Shown here in pieces: positions 28,215 through 37,586 of a stretch of 64,000 nucleotides of DNA (the stretch's first letter is position 1; every line of letters starts with the position of its first letter). Origin of the DNA: Chryseobacterium daecheongense (GTDB taxonomy: Bacteria > Bacteroidota > Bacteroidia > Flavobacteriales > Weeksellaceae); NCBI RefSeq assembly GCF_003729955.1, contig NZ_RJTX01000004.1, forward strand, positions 124,001 through 188,000, read 5' to 3'. The notes under the pieces are model-generated. The model did no database searches and had not been told where the DNA came from. It worked only from the letters and a program-made list of their open reading frames with translations. The position numbers and the translations under genes are program-made.

Positions 28215-29186
28215 TTATATCTTTAGAACTTCTTCAACAAGAATTTTTTCAATATCATCCGGATAATTAACCTGTAAATGATGATCGGAAGCTACCCAGT
28301 TTTGTATTTCTTCCAATGCTAAAATTTTGGAATTCGGTATTCCCATTTTATCTAAGGCACAAGCGTTGCATTCCTGCTCATACTGATTATGTATAGGGAT
28401 AACAAATAGTTTTTTATCCATAAAAAGTGCTTCGGCGGGAGTTTCAAAACCTGCATTACACAGAATACCTTCACAGTTTTCAAAATATTTCAGGTATTGG
28501 GTTTCATCAATCGGGAATACTTCTACATTTCCTTCTCTGAACTGTAGCTTACTGTATTTGGAAAACACTTTCCATTCAACCGGGATTTGTTTCAAAACTT
28601 TGATGATATTATCATCGGAAAAACTGGGCAAGTACACCAGATAAAATCCCTTTTTGTCCGGATTAAGGTTCCTGATTTTTCTACGAATAACCGGCTTTTT
28701 GATCTGTGGGTGGTAATTTTCAAAATGAAAGCCTATTTTTCTCTCACTGGGAACATAGTATTTTAAAATTAACTCCCCGAAAAAATCCTTCTTTTCAGGC
28801 TTGGGGGTTTCTTTAAAACTCATTGACGCCTGATGACTCAATTCAATCATGGGTAATTGCTTGAGTTTACAAGCCCATCCTGTTAATGGTTCAAAGTCAT
28901 TAATAATAAGATCATAATCAGAAAGCTTCAATGCTTTGATATCTCTTACAGCTTGTATGAATTTATTTTCTGTAAACGTTTTGCGATAGGATAAACCGCC
29001 TGTTTTGTTATAAAGAAGGGAAATACCTTTAAATTGGAAATTAATGTCAAAATCAGCCTTTAATTGAGATTGGTGGCCGCTGATCAAAGTATCTACCGAC
29101 ACATACTTTTTAAGAATAGGAATTATTTCCTGAGCTCTTGCTATATGTCCGTTCCCGGTACCCTGGAATGCGTAAAGGATTTTCAT
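28215..29186 (-). CDS. GT-B glycosyltransferase, MurG-like
   Basis: 323 residues. N-terminal GT-B motif FQGTGNGHIARAQEI (G-x-G-H with the family glycine-rich loop) and a C-terminal donor-binding half with ILCNAGFETPAEALFMDKKLFVIP, the G-x-E-T-x-x-E-A pattern for UDP-sugar binding, plus NQYEQECNA. No signal peptide; it is probably peripheral on the inner membrane face. Its ATG overlaps the TGA of the LpxH-like gene (ATGA), so the two are coupled and may act in lipid A or glycolipid work. The acceptor is unknown. Confidence 0.85.
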   Translation of the reverse strand: MKILYAFQGTGNGHIARAQEIIPILKKYVSVDTLISGHQSQLKADFDINFQFKGISLLYNKTGGLSYRKTFTENKFIQAVRDIKALKLSDYDLIINDFEPLTGWACKLKQLPMIELSHQASMSFKETPKPEKKDFFGELILKYYVPSERKIGFHFENYHPQIKKPVIRRKIRNLNPDKKGFYLVYLPSFSDDNIIKVLKQIPVEWKVFSKYSKLQFREGNVEVFPIDETQYLKYFENCEGILCNAGFETPAEALFMDKKLFVIPIHNQYEQECNACALDKMGIPNSKILALEEIQNWVASDHHLQVNYPDDIEKILVEEVLKI

Positions 29187-30010
29187 TGGGAAAAGTTAGT
29201 TACAATTTTCAAAAGCTCGGACGTATCCATTTCTTTAATCTCTTCAACCTCCTCGTCTTTCAACAAATGTTTATGTTCGTCATAATAGAATATCTTCCAT
29301 TCATTATTGTGGTATTCCAATGCAGAAAGGTTTTCAATCCAGTCTCCTGAGTTAAGATAAGTACAAGAACCTTTTTTGTTGACTACTTCCCGGATCTGAG
29401 GCTGATGAATGTGTCCACAGATTACATAATCATAATGATTATCAATAGCAAGTTCAGAAGCAGTCATTTCGAAGTCACCGATATACTTTACCGCCTTTTT
29501 TACATTATTCTTGATCTTCTTCGAAAAGGAATATTTTTCTCTACCCATTTTTTCTAAGAACCAATTCACAACATTATTGATCATGATCAGCAGATCATAT
29601 CCCTTCCCGCCTAATTTGGCAATCCATTTGGAATGCTGTACAGAAGCATCAAAAACATCCCCATGAAAAATCCAGGTTTTTTTGTGATCAATATCAAGAC
29701 AAATCTTGTTGCAGACTTTTAATTTACCCAGTTCGAAATCGGTAAACTTCCGGAACATTTCATCATGATTTCCGGTAATGTAATAAACGTCTGTATTTTT
29801 AGTGGCTAATGAAAGGATCTTCTTGATCACTTTCAGGTGGGGTTTAGGAAAGTAAGACTTTTTGAATTGCCAGATATCAATGATGTCTCCGTTCAAAACT
29901 AAGGTCTTAGGTTGAATTGAATTCAGATATCTTAGTAATTCTTTAGCCTTACATCCATAAGTTCCCAAATGAACATCCGATATTACTACTAATTCAACGT
30001 TTCTTTTCAT
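29183..30010 (-). CDS. LpxH-like metallophosphoesterase (UDP-2,3-diacylglucosamine diphosphatase family)
   Basis: 275 residues from the ATG at 30010; a TTG four codons upstream would add MRKT and is less likely. Calcineurin-like motifs are in order: SDVHLGTYG, LNGDIIDIW, GNHDEM, HGDVFD and GHIHQPQI. The family hydrolyses UDP-2,3-diacylglucosamine to lipid X in lipid A synthesis; many Bacteroidota homologues at this length carry this annotation, but activity is not proven. It is co-translated with the downstream glycosyltransferase (4-base ATGA overlap). Confidence 0.85.
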   Translation of the reverse strand: MKRNVELVVISDVHLGTYGCKAKELLRYLNSIQPKTLVLNGDIIDIWQFKKSYFPKPHLKVIKKILSLATKNTDVYYITGNHDEMFRKFTDFELGKLKVCNKICLDIDHKKTWIFHGDVFDASVQHSKWIAKLGGKGYDLLIMINNVVNWFLEKMGREKYSFSKKIKNNVKKAVKYIGDFEMTASELAIDNHYDYVICGHIHQPQIREVVNKKGSCTYLNSGDWIENLSALEYHNNEWKIFYYDEHKHLLKDEEVEEIKEMDTSELLKIVTNFSQ

Positions 30011-30066
30011 AGTTTTACGCAAAGAAACTAATTGAAAATGAATTATATATGAATGTTATGTTAATT

Positions 30067-30807
30067 TTATAGAGAGTTCATTAACTCTTCTGTAATTTCC
30101 ATGTTGTGATACACGTTTTGTACGTCATCATCTTCTTCAAAACGTTCAAGCATTTTCATATTTGCTTTGAACTGTTCCTCGGTTACTTCTTTTGTATTGT
30201 TCGGAATTCTTTGAAGCTCTGCGCTTTTCACTTCAATTCCCAATTCATCTAATTTATGAGACATAGAACCAAAATCTTCGAAAGCTGTGGTAATCATTAC
30301 TTCCTCTTCGTCTTTGTCAATTTCCTCTGCACCCCCGTCAATCATTTCCATTTCAAAATCATCCCAATCCATTTTAATTTGAGATAAATCTATATTGAAA
30401 ATTCCTTTTCTATCAAAGATAAATGCAAGTTCACCATTCTTACCAAGGTTACCGTCAAACTTATTGAAAACGGCTCTTACGTTAGCAACAGTTCTTGTTG
30501 TATTATTTGTGGTACATTCAACAAAAAATGCTACTCCACCCTGTCCATAACCTTCGTAAGTAACTTCTTCGTAGTTTTCAGCATCAGCACCGCTTGCCTT
30601 TTTGATAGCTCTTTCTACATTATCTTTCGGCATATTGGCTCCTTTCGCATTCTGGATGCATCTTCTCAATGCCGGATTAGATTCAGGATCTGGACCACCT
30701 GCTTTTACAGCCAAGGCTATATCTTTACCAATTTTAGAGAATGTTTTGGCCATTTTATCCCAACGGGCCATTTTAGAAGCTTTTCTATATTCAAATGCTC
30801 TTCCCAT
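30067..30807 (-). CDS. YebC/PmpR (TACO1) family protein
   Basis: 246 residues from ATG 30807, the universal start MGRAFEYRKASKMARWDKMAK; an upstream frame of 20 codons (starting at 30867) is not conserved and is dropped. Family marks: SKIGKDIALAVKAGGPDPESNP, AKGANMPKDNVERAIKKA and YEGYGQGGVAFFVECTTNN. These proteins were called transcription regulators; recent work on the family points to easing ribosome stalling, so the label regulator is cautious. It has an exact -7 box TAATTTTG at 30828-30835. Confidence 0.94.
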   Translation of the reverse strand: MGRAFEYRKASKMARWDKMAKTFSKIGKDIALAVKAGGPDPESNPALRRCIQNAKGANMPKDNVERAIKKASGADAENYEEVTYEGYGQGGVAFFVECTTNNTTRTVANVRAVFNKFDGNLGKNGELAFIFDRKGIFNIDLSQIKMDWDDFEMEMIDGGAEEIDKDEEEVMITTAFEDFGSMSHKLDELGIEVKSAELQRIPNNTKEVTEEQFKANMKMLERFEEDDDVQNVYHNMEITEELMNSL

Positions 30808-30827
30808 TTTATTTTTTAAATTTTCGA

Positions 30828-30835
30828 CAAAATTA
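30828..30835 (-). promoter_or_regulatory. Candidate -7 box (TAATTTTG) for the YebC gene
   Basis: Exact TAnnTTTG on the minus strand, 20 bases ahead of the start at 30807. No matched -33 TTG at normal spacing. Confidence 0.35.
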
Positions 30836-30855
30836 CTTAAAAGTGAACGAAAAAA

Positions 30856-30883
30856 AAATACCTCCAAAAACTTGGAGGTATTT
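30856..30883. terminator. Intrinsic terminator after ompA
   Basis: 12-bp perfect hairpin (AAATACCTCCAA / TTGGAGGTATTT, loop AAAC) directly downstream of the OmpA-type gene. Confidence 0.8.
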
Positions 30884-30901
30884 ATTATTTAGAAAAATTA
30901 A

Positions 30902-32386
30902 TTATTTTTTCTTTTTAACTACTTTTTTCTTAGCCGGAGCTTTTTTAGTAGCCTTTTTCACTGGAGCATCTTCGTAATCTTTTTTCTTGATTGCGTTCCA
31001 CTCATCAGCACTTTCAATAGCTTTTACAACTACTTTTCTGTCAACTTGTCTTTCAGCGTCAGAAGCTTTTTCAGAAACTGTAGCTTTAGATTCACCAACA
31101 CCTACTGATTTAAGAGCGTTAGCATCTACACCTCTAGCATCTAGGGCAGCAACTACTGCAGCAGCTCTTTCTCTAGAAAGTTTCAAGTTGTAAGCTTCAG
31201 ATCCTTTAGCATCAGTTCTACCTTCTAATAGATAGTTACCACCATCTTTGTTGATTAGAGCAGCAGCTCTGTCTAATGCATCTTTAGATTCTGGCTTGAT
31301 AGTCGCTTTGTTGAAGTCGAAGTAAACGTTTTTGAATTCGTTCTCTACTTCAATAGCAGTTTGTGTCTTAGGCTTAGGACATCCGTTGTATTCTGGTAAA
31401 CCAGGAACTGTAGGACAAGCATCGTCTTTATCTAAGATACCGTCACCATCTGTATCTGGCCAAGGACAACCGTTGTTTTCAGCTGGACCTGCTACTGTAG
31501 GACAAGCATCGTCTTTATCGATAACACCGTCACCATCTGTATCTGGCCAAGGACAACCGTTGTTTTCAACTGGTCCTGCTACGTCTGGACATTGATCGTC
31601 TTTATCTGGAACTCCGTCACCGTCAGTATCAGGACATCCTTGGAACTCAGGTAAACCTGGAGTATCTGGACAAAGATCATCTTTATCTAAGATTCCATCT
31701 TTATCTCTATCTCTGTTACCAAATCTAAAGTTCAAAGATGCAGAAGCTTGCCAGAAGTTAGCTACTGTAGATTTATCACCTGGAGTTGAAACATAATCTC
31801 CTTGGATACCAAGACCGAAGTTTTTAGTTAACCAGAAGTTAGCTCCAGCACCAGTAGAAACTGTAAAGAAGTTAGCTTTACCATTTTCGTTTCCGTTTTC
31901 ACCGTTAGAGATCAATTCTCCATTAGCATCAGTTCTTGGGAAAGTAAGATCAGTGTAGTCATGTCTTAAATAGTTAGCACCCACTCTTAAATATGGGTCA
32001 AACCAAGACTCTTCATTCCACAAAAGACCTGCTGCCTTAGCTTGGAAACCAAGACCTGACATAAGGAAGAATTCTTTCCCCATGTTGAATCTCTTATTAT
32101 CAACATTTCCTACGGAAGTCTGCCAGTCGATAACTAAACCTTTACCAATATTTCTAGCAACTGTTAGTTTAGACAATGGAGGTGTAATAGAGAAGTTGTT
32201 CACATTGAACATTGTCTTCGTCAAATTATTAGCAGAGAACGTATTACTGAAATTACCTCTCTGTGCCATATGGTTTTCCGCATGAGCACCAACTCCGATC
32301 AACCACGGATTGTTGGTAGTCTGAGCGAATACAGTAGAAGCAACAGTAAGTGCCAATGCTGAAATTCCTAATTTTAGATTTTTCAT
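30902..32386 (-). CDS. OmpA family outer-membrane protein with TSP3 repeats
   Basis: 494 residues. Signal peptide 1-22 (ends STVFAQ). ~23-224 is an eight-strand-barrel-like domain (many alternating aromatic strands). ~225-340 holds four thrombospondin type-3 calcium repeats of the form D-x-D-G-D-G-x-x-D-K-D-D-x-C-P. ~354-456 is the peptidoglycan-binding OmpA domain with FDFNKATIKPE and GRTDAKGSEAYNLKLSRERA. The last ~18 residues are unusual: KKATKKAPAKKKVVKKKK. It anchors the outer membrane to the wall. A promoter with near-consensus -33 and -7 boxes suggests high expression. Confidence 0.95.
   Translation of the reverse strand: MKNLKLGISALALTVASTVFAQTTNNPWLIGVGAHAENHMAQRGNFSNTFSANNLTKTMFNVNNFSITPPLSKLTVARNIGKGLVIDWQTSVGNVDNKRFNMGKEFFLMSGLGFQAKAAGLLWNEESWFDPYLRVGANYLRHDYTDLTFPRTDANGELISNGENGNENGKANFFTVSTGAGANFWLTKNFGLGIQGDYVSTPGDKSTVANFWQASASLNFRFGNRDRDKDGILDKDDLCPDTPGLPEFQGCPDTDGDGVPDKDDQCPDVAGPVENNGCPWPDTDGDGVIDKDDACPTVAGPAENNGCPWPDTDGDGILDKDDACPTVPGLPEYNGCPKPKTQTAIEVENEFKNVYFDFNKATIKPESKDALDRAAALINKDGGNYLLEGRTDAKGSEAYNLKLSRERAAAVVAALDARGVDANALKSVGVGESKATVSEKASDAERQVDRKVVVKAIESADEWNAIKKKDYEDAPVKKATKKAPAKKKVVKKKK
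31367..31714 (-). repeat. 87-bp tandem coding repeats (thrombospondin type-3)
   Basis: Four units of 27-29 codons each, beginning D-x-D-x-D-G. The two central units are nearly identical at the DNA level (CCATCTGTATCTGGCCAAGG recurs), so copy number could vary by recombination. Confidence 0.85.
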
Positions 32387-32415
32387 AGAATTAAATGATT
32401 AAATAATTGATAATG

Positions 32416-32446
32416 CAAAATAAATATAATTTTTCTTTATATACAA
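32416..32446 (-). promoter_or_regulatory. Candidate strong promoter for ompA-type gene
   Basis: On the minus strand, TTG at 32446-32444 and TTATTTTG (7 of 8 to TAnnTTTG) at 32423-32416, 20 bases between, ATG at 32386. Best-spaced pair on this strand. Confidence 0.5.
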
Positions 32447-32463
32447 AGTTTTTTAAATGATTT

Positions 32464-32922
32464 TTAACTTTTCTTTAATATTCTATCCAGGTTTCGTTTA
32501 TTTTCTCTATCTTTTATGCTCTCCCTTTTATCAAAAAGCTTTTTCCCTCTTCCCAACGCTATTAAAACCTTTGCTTTTCCCTTATCATTGATATATAGCT
32601 TTAAAGGTATAATGGTATTCCCTACATCCTTTAGCTTTTTTTCCAGTCTTTGCAATTCTTTTTTGTGCAACAGCAATTTCCGTTCCCTTTTTGTTTTGTG
32701 ATTGTAAAAAGTTCCCAATTTATACTCATCAATCATCATATTAATAATGTATAATTCCCCATCAATAAACTGACAGAAGGATTCTGTGATAGAGGCTTTG
32801 GAAGATCGCAAAGATTTTATTTCCGTACCTGTCAAAACCATTCCAGCTTCCACTTCTTCGATGATTTCATACTCAAATCTGGCTCTTCTGTTTAATATAT
32901 TGACTGTTTTTTCAATCTTCAT
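32464..32922 (-). CDS. smpB: SsrA-binding protein SmpB
   Basis: 152 residues, full length. It binds tmRNA and brings it to stalled ribosomes for trans-translation. Visible features: NRRARFEYEIIEEVEAGMVLTG with E-x-G-x-x-L-x-G-x-E-I-K-S-L-R, then HKTKRERKLLLHKKE and VLIALGRGKKLFDKRESIKDRE, the conserved C-terminal basic tail that sits on the ribosome. The tmRNA gene itself is not in the window. It is single-gene. Confidence 0.97.
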   Translation of the reverse strand: MKIEKTVNILNRRARFEYEIIEEVEAGMVLTGTEIKSLRSSKASITESFCQFIDGELYIINMMIDEYKLGTFYNHKTKRERKLLLHKKELQRLEKKLKDVGNTIIPLKLYINDKGKAKVLIALGRGKKLFDKRESIKDRENKRNLDRILKKS

Positions 32923-33054
32923 TTTAAGTTTGTATATATTATGGATGTAAAAATTTAATAAAGTTGCACCTTACTTCGCTAAATTGTTCATTCAGCGCTA
33001 TTGCATTTATTAAATTTAATGTAATGAAATATATAAAAAATACTTCTCATTTAA

Positions 33055-34749
<1,695 letters not shown>

Positions 34750-34757
34750 ATAGACAG

Positions 34758-34788
34758 ACCGTTCAAAACTTGAACGGTTTTTTTTATT
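34758..34788 (+). terminator. Intrinsic terminator after the ABC-F gene
   Basis: 9-bp hairpin ACCGTTCAA / TTGAACGGT with a 3-base loop and an 8-base T-run. Confidence 0.85.
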
Positions 34789-34821
34789 TTATACTTATTT
34801 ACTTTTTAAAATATAATTCCC

Positions 34822-34829
34822 TATTTTTG
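34822..34829 (+). promoter_or_regulatory. -7 box (TATTTTTG) almost at the recJ start
   Basis: Exact TAnnTTTG ending 4 bases before the recJ ATG (34834). If used, transcription would start at or inside the ATG, giving a leaderless message. Confidence 0.3.
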
Positions 34830-34833
34830 TGAA

Positions 34834-36546
34834 ATGAGTCAAAAATGGATTTATAAGCCCGAACCTGATGAGGAAATTGTAGACAGATTAAGTTCGTCAC
34901 TTGGTTTTGGAACTTTCGAATCTAAACTTCTCGTTCTTAGAGGAATTGACAATTATCAGAAGGCCCGAGAGTTTTTCAAACCAAACCTTAACGATATACA
35001 CAGCCCTTTTTTAATGGCCGACATGCAGAAAGCTGTTGAGCGTATTGCTACTGCCATTGAAAACGGAGAAAAAATATTGGTATATGGCGACTACGACGTA
35101 GACGGCACTACCGCCGTTGCATTAATGTACCTATACCTCAGCAAAATTGTTGAGAAAAAATATCTTGATTATTATATTCCTGACAGAAATTCGGAAGGAT
35201 ATGGAATTTCTACAGAAGGAATTGATTTTGCCAAAGACAATGGTTTTTCTTTAATCATTGCCTTAGACTGCGGAATTAAGGCCATTGATATGGTGAACTA
35301 TGCAGAAAGTCTGGGTATTGATTTTATTATTTGTGACCATCACCTTCCGGGGGAAGAAATCCCTAATGCAGCAGCTGTACTGGATCCTAAAAGAAGTGAT
35401 TGCCGGTATCCGTTTAAAGAATTATCCGGATGTGGAGTGGGTTTCAAATTATGTCAGGGATTGAATACCATTTATAAAATTCCTGAAGCCGAATTATTTG
35501 AACTTACAGATCTCCTAGCCATCTCGATTGCTGCTGATATTGTATCTATGACCGGAGAAAACAGGGTCTTAGCAAAAATGGGACTGAAAACATTGAGGAA
35601 GACAAGAAATATGGGATTAAGACTCTTAATTCCTGAAGATAAGCTTTCTCATTTTGAAATTTCGAATATTGTTTTTGAAATTGCCCCTAAAATTAATGCT
35701 GCAGGAAGAATTTCTCACGGAAAAGCAGCTGTAGAGTTAATGGTTTCTGACAATTTGAAGCATGCTCATCAAATTGTTGATGATATTATGAACCTCAATG
35801 ATGAAAGACGTGAGCTGGATATGAACTCTACGCTTTCAGCTTTAAACCAGATCATTGAGTCTCAACAGGAAACCAAACATACCACGATCGTTTATCATCC
35901 TGAATGGAACAAAGGTGTTATCGGAATTGTAGCCTCAAGACTTATTGAGACTTATTACAAACCTACTTTGGTTTTTACGGACGGTAATAATGGAGAAATG
36001 GTTGCTTCCGCAAGATCTGTTTCTGACTTCGATGTTCACGAAGCATTGGATCTTTGCTCAGAATATTTCCTGAAATTCGGTGGTCATCATGCCGCGGCAG
36101 GGCTTTCCATGGAAAAGGATAAATTTGAAGCGTTCAAAGAGAAATTTGAAAAAATTGTTTCGGAAAAGATCAAAGAACATCAGAAGGAACCTTCCGTGAC
36201 GATAGATTCTGAAATCCAAATTGATGAGATCAACAGAGAGTTTATTAACTTCCACAGGAAACTAGCTCCTTTTGGTCCTCATAATATGAAACCTATTCTT
36301 ACTTTAACGAATCAGAAAGTTTCAGGATATGTAAAAACAATGGGTAAAGATAACAATCACCTGAAATTTTTCATTAAACAAGAATCTACAGGTAGAAATA
36401 TAGAATGTGTAGGCTTTAAACTAGGACAGTTTGCTGAAGATTTCAGGAATAAAAATTTTGATATTGCCTTTACTTTAGAAGAGAATCACTGGAAAGGAAA
36501 TGTAACACATTATTTAAATATAAAGGACGTAAAGTTCAGGGATTGA
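34834..36546 (+). CDS. recJ: Single-stranded-DNA-specific exonuclease RecJ
   Basis: 570 residues. Active-site DHH family motifs: VYGDYDVDGTTA (~87-98), DRNSEGYG, ALDCGIK, and the DHH itself in CDHHLPGEE (~167-175), then AGRISHGKAAVELM and the DHHA1 GGHHAAAGLSM (~415-425). The C-terminal OB-like domain closes it. It degrades ssDNA 5'-3' in recombination and repair. It opens MSQKWIYKPEP, the usual flavobacterial start, so the ATG at 34834 is kept despite the near -7 box. Linked to nadD 36 bases downstream. Confidence 0.96.
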   Translation: MSQKWIYKPEPDEEIVDRLSSSLGFGTFESKLLVLRGIDNYQKAREFFKPNLNDIHSPFLMADMQKAVERIATAIENGEKILVYGDYDVDGTTAVALMYLYLSKIVEKKYLDYYIPDRNSEGYGISTEGIDFAKDNGFSLIIALDCGIKAIDMVNYAESLGIDFIICDHHLPGEEIPNAAAVLDPKRSDCRYPFKELSGCGVGFKLCQGLNTIYKIPEAELFELTDLLAISIAADIVSMTGENRVLAKMGLKTLRKTRNMGLRLLIPEDKLSHFEISNIVFEIAPKINAAGRISHGKAAVELMVSDNLKHAHQIVDDIMNLNDERRELDMNSTLSALNQIIESQQETKHTTIVYHPEWNKGVIGIVASRLIETYYKPTLVFTDGNNGEMVASARSVSDFDVHEALDLCSEYFLKFGGHHAAAGLSMEKDKFEAFKEKFEKIVSEKIKEHQKEPSVTIDSEIQIDEINREFINFHRKLAPFGPHNMKPILTLTNQKVSGYVKTMGKDNNHLKFFIKQESTGRNIECVGFKLGQFAEDFRNKNFDIAFTLEENHWKGNVTHYLNIKDVKFRD

Positions 36547-36582
36547 TTTCCACTCTTGATTCCTGAATCCTAATTCTATTTC

Positions 36583-37167
36583 ATGAAAAAAGTTGGTTTA
36601 TTTTTCGGATCCTTCAACCCTATTCATATTGGTCATATAATTTTAGCGAATTATATTTTAGAAAACTCGGATATGGATGAATTGTGGTTTGTAGTGAGCC
36701 CACAGAATCCGTTTAAGGATAAAAAATCTTTATTGAAAGACCACAACAGGCTTGATATGGTACAGCTTGCGGTAAAAAATTATCCTAAAATGCGGGCTTC
36801 GAATGTGGAGTTTTCACTGCCAAAACCTAGCTATACGATCGATACTTTAACTTATCTTCATGAAAAATATCCTGATTATTCTTTCAGCCTGATTATGGGA
36901 GAGGATAATCTCGGAAGCCTTCATAAATGGAAAAATGCTGAGACTTTAATTAAAAATCATCATATTATTGTATACCCGAGAGTTTTTGACGGTGAGAAAA
37001 AAGATTCGGAATATTTACAGCATGAGAATATATCTTTGGTGAAAGCCCCGGTTATAGAACTTTCTGCAACGGAGATCCGAAATATGATCAAACAGGGGAA
37101 AAATGTACGTCCTATGCTTCCTCCAGAAGTTTTCGAATATTTGGATGGAAGTAGTTTTTATAAATAA
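36583..37167 (+). CDS. nadD: Nicotinate-nucleotide adenylyltransferase
   Basis: 194 residues. The nucleotidyltransferase loop GSFNPIHIGH is at residues 9-18 and the ELSATEIRNMIKQGK C-terminal motif (ISSTxIR type) closes the active site; VVSPQNPFK and GEDNLGSLHKW are family marks. It adenylates nicotinate mononucleotide to deamido-NAD in NAD synthesis. It lies 36 bases after recJ and just before the DUF3817 gene, likely one message. Confidence 0.95.
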   Translation: MKKVGLFFGSFNPIHIGHIILANYILENSDMDELWFVVSPQNPFKDKKSLLKDHNRLDMVQLAVKNYPKMRASNVEFSLPKPSYTIDTLTYLHEKYPDYSFSLIMGEDNLGSLHKWKNAETLIKNHHIIVYPRVFDGEKKDSEYLQHENISLVKAPVIELSATEIRNMIKQGKNVRPMLPPEVFEYLDGSSFYK

Positions 37168-37213
37168 CTTAGATGTTAGAAATTAGATTTTAGAATTTAC
37201 TCATAACCGTATC

Positions 37214-37555
37214 ATGAATTTCATCGATAAATTTTTCTCAAAATATCCCCAGGAAAAAATCATCAAATGGTTTAAACAAATTTGTATTGCAGAAGCCATT
37301 TCCTGTCTATTGCTTTATGGTATTGCCATGGTCTGGAAAAGATATGATGAAGAAGGGCTTCTTTCAACCATTTTCATTATTGCCGTAGGAAATATCCATG
37401 GCCTTTTCTTTACATTATATCTTCTGCTTTGCTTACCTGCAAGAAAAATCTTTGAATGGGATGATGAAGATTTTGTTTATGCCTTACTGGCAGCATTTTT
37501 CCCATTTGCTACAATTTGGGTGGATAAAACATTAGCTAAATTCGACAGAGAATAA
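37214..37555 (+). CDS. DUF3817 small membrane protein
   Basis: 113 residues, three TM segments (~25-42, ~50-72, ~88-105) with the DUF3817 pattern: FKQICIAEAISCLLLYGIAM, then IAVGNIHGLFFTLYL, then AAFFPFATIWVDK. Function unknown. It is the last gene of the recJ-nadD unit and ends at a hairpin shared with the convergent lipoprotein gene. Confidence 0.88.
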   Translation: MNFIDKFFSKYPQEKIIKWFKQICIAEAISCLLLYGIAMVWKRYDEEGLLSTIFIIAVGNIHGLFFTLYLLLCLPARKIFEWDDEDFVYALLAAFFPFATIWVDKTLAKFDRE

Positions 37556-37583
37556 AAAAGAGGCTTTTAAAAAGCCCCTTTTT
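37554..37583. terminator. Bidirectional terminator (one mismatch)
   Basis: Hairpin AAAAAAGAGGCTTT / AAAGCCCCTTTTTT with one internal mismatch, between the DUF3817 and lipoprotein genes. Confidence 0.7.
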
Positions 37584-37586
37584 ATA

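Noticed and set aside
30808..30867. N-terminal extension of the YebC gene
   Set aside because: Conserved family start is the internal MGRAFEYRK; extension is non-conserved.
31332..31595. Plus-strand frame opposite the TSP3 repeats
   Set aside because: Shadow of the Asp-rich repeat on the other strand; low complexity and no support.
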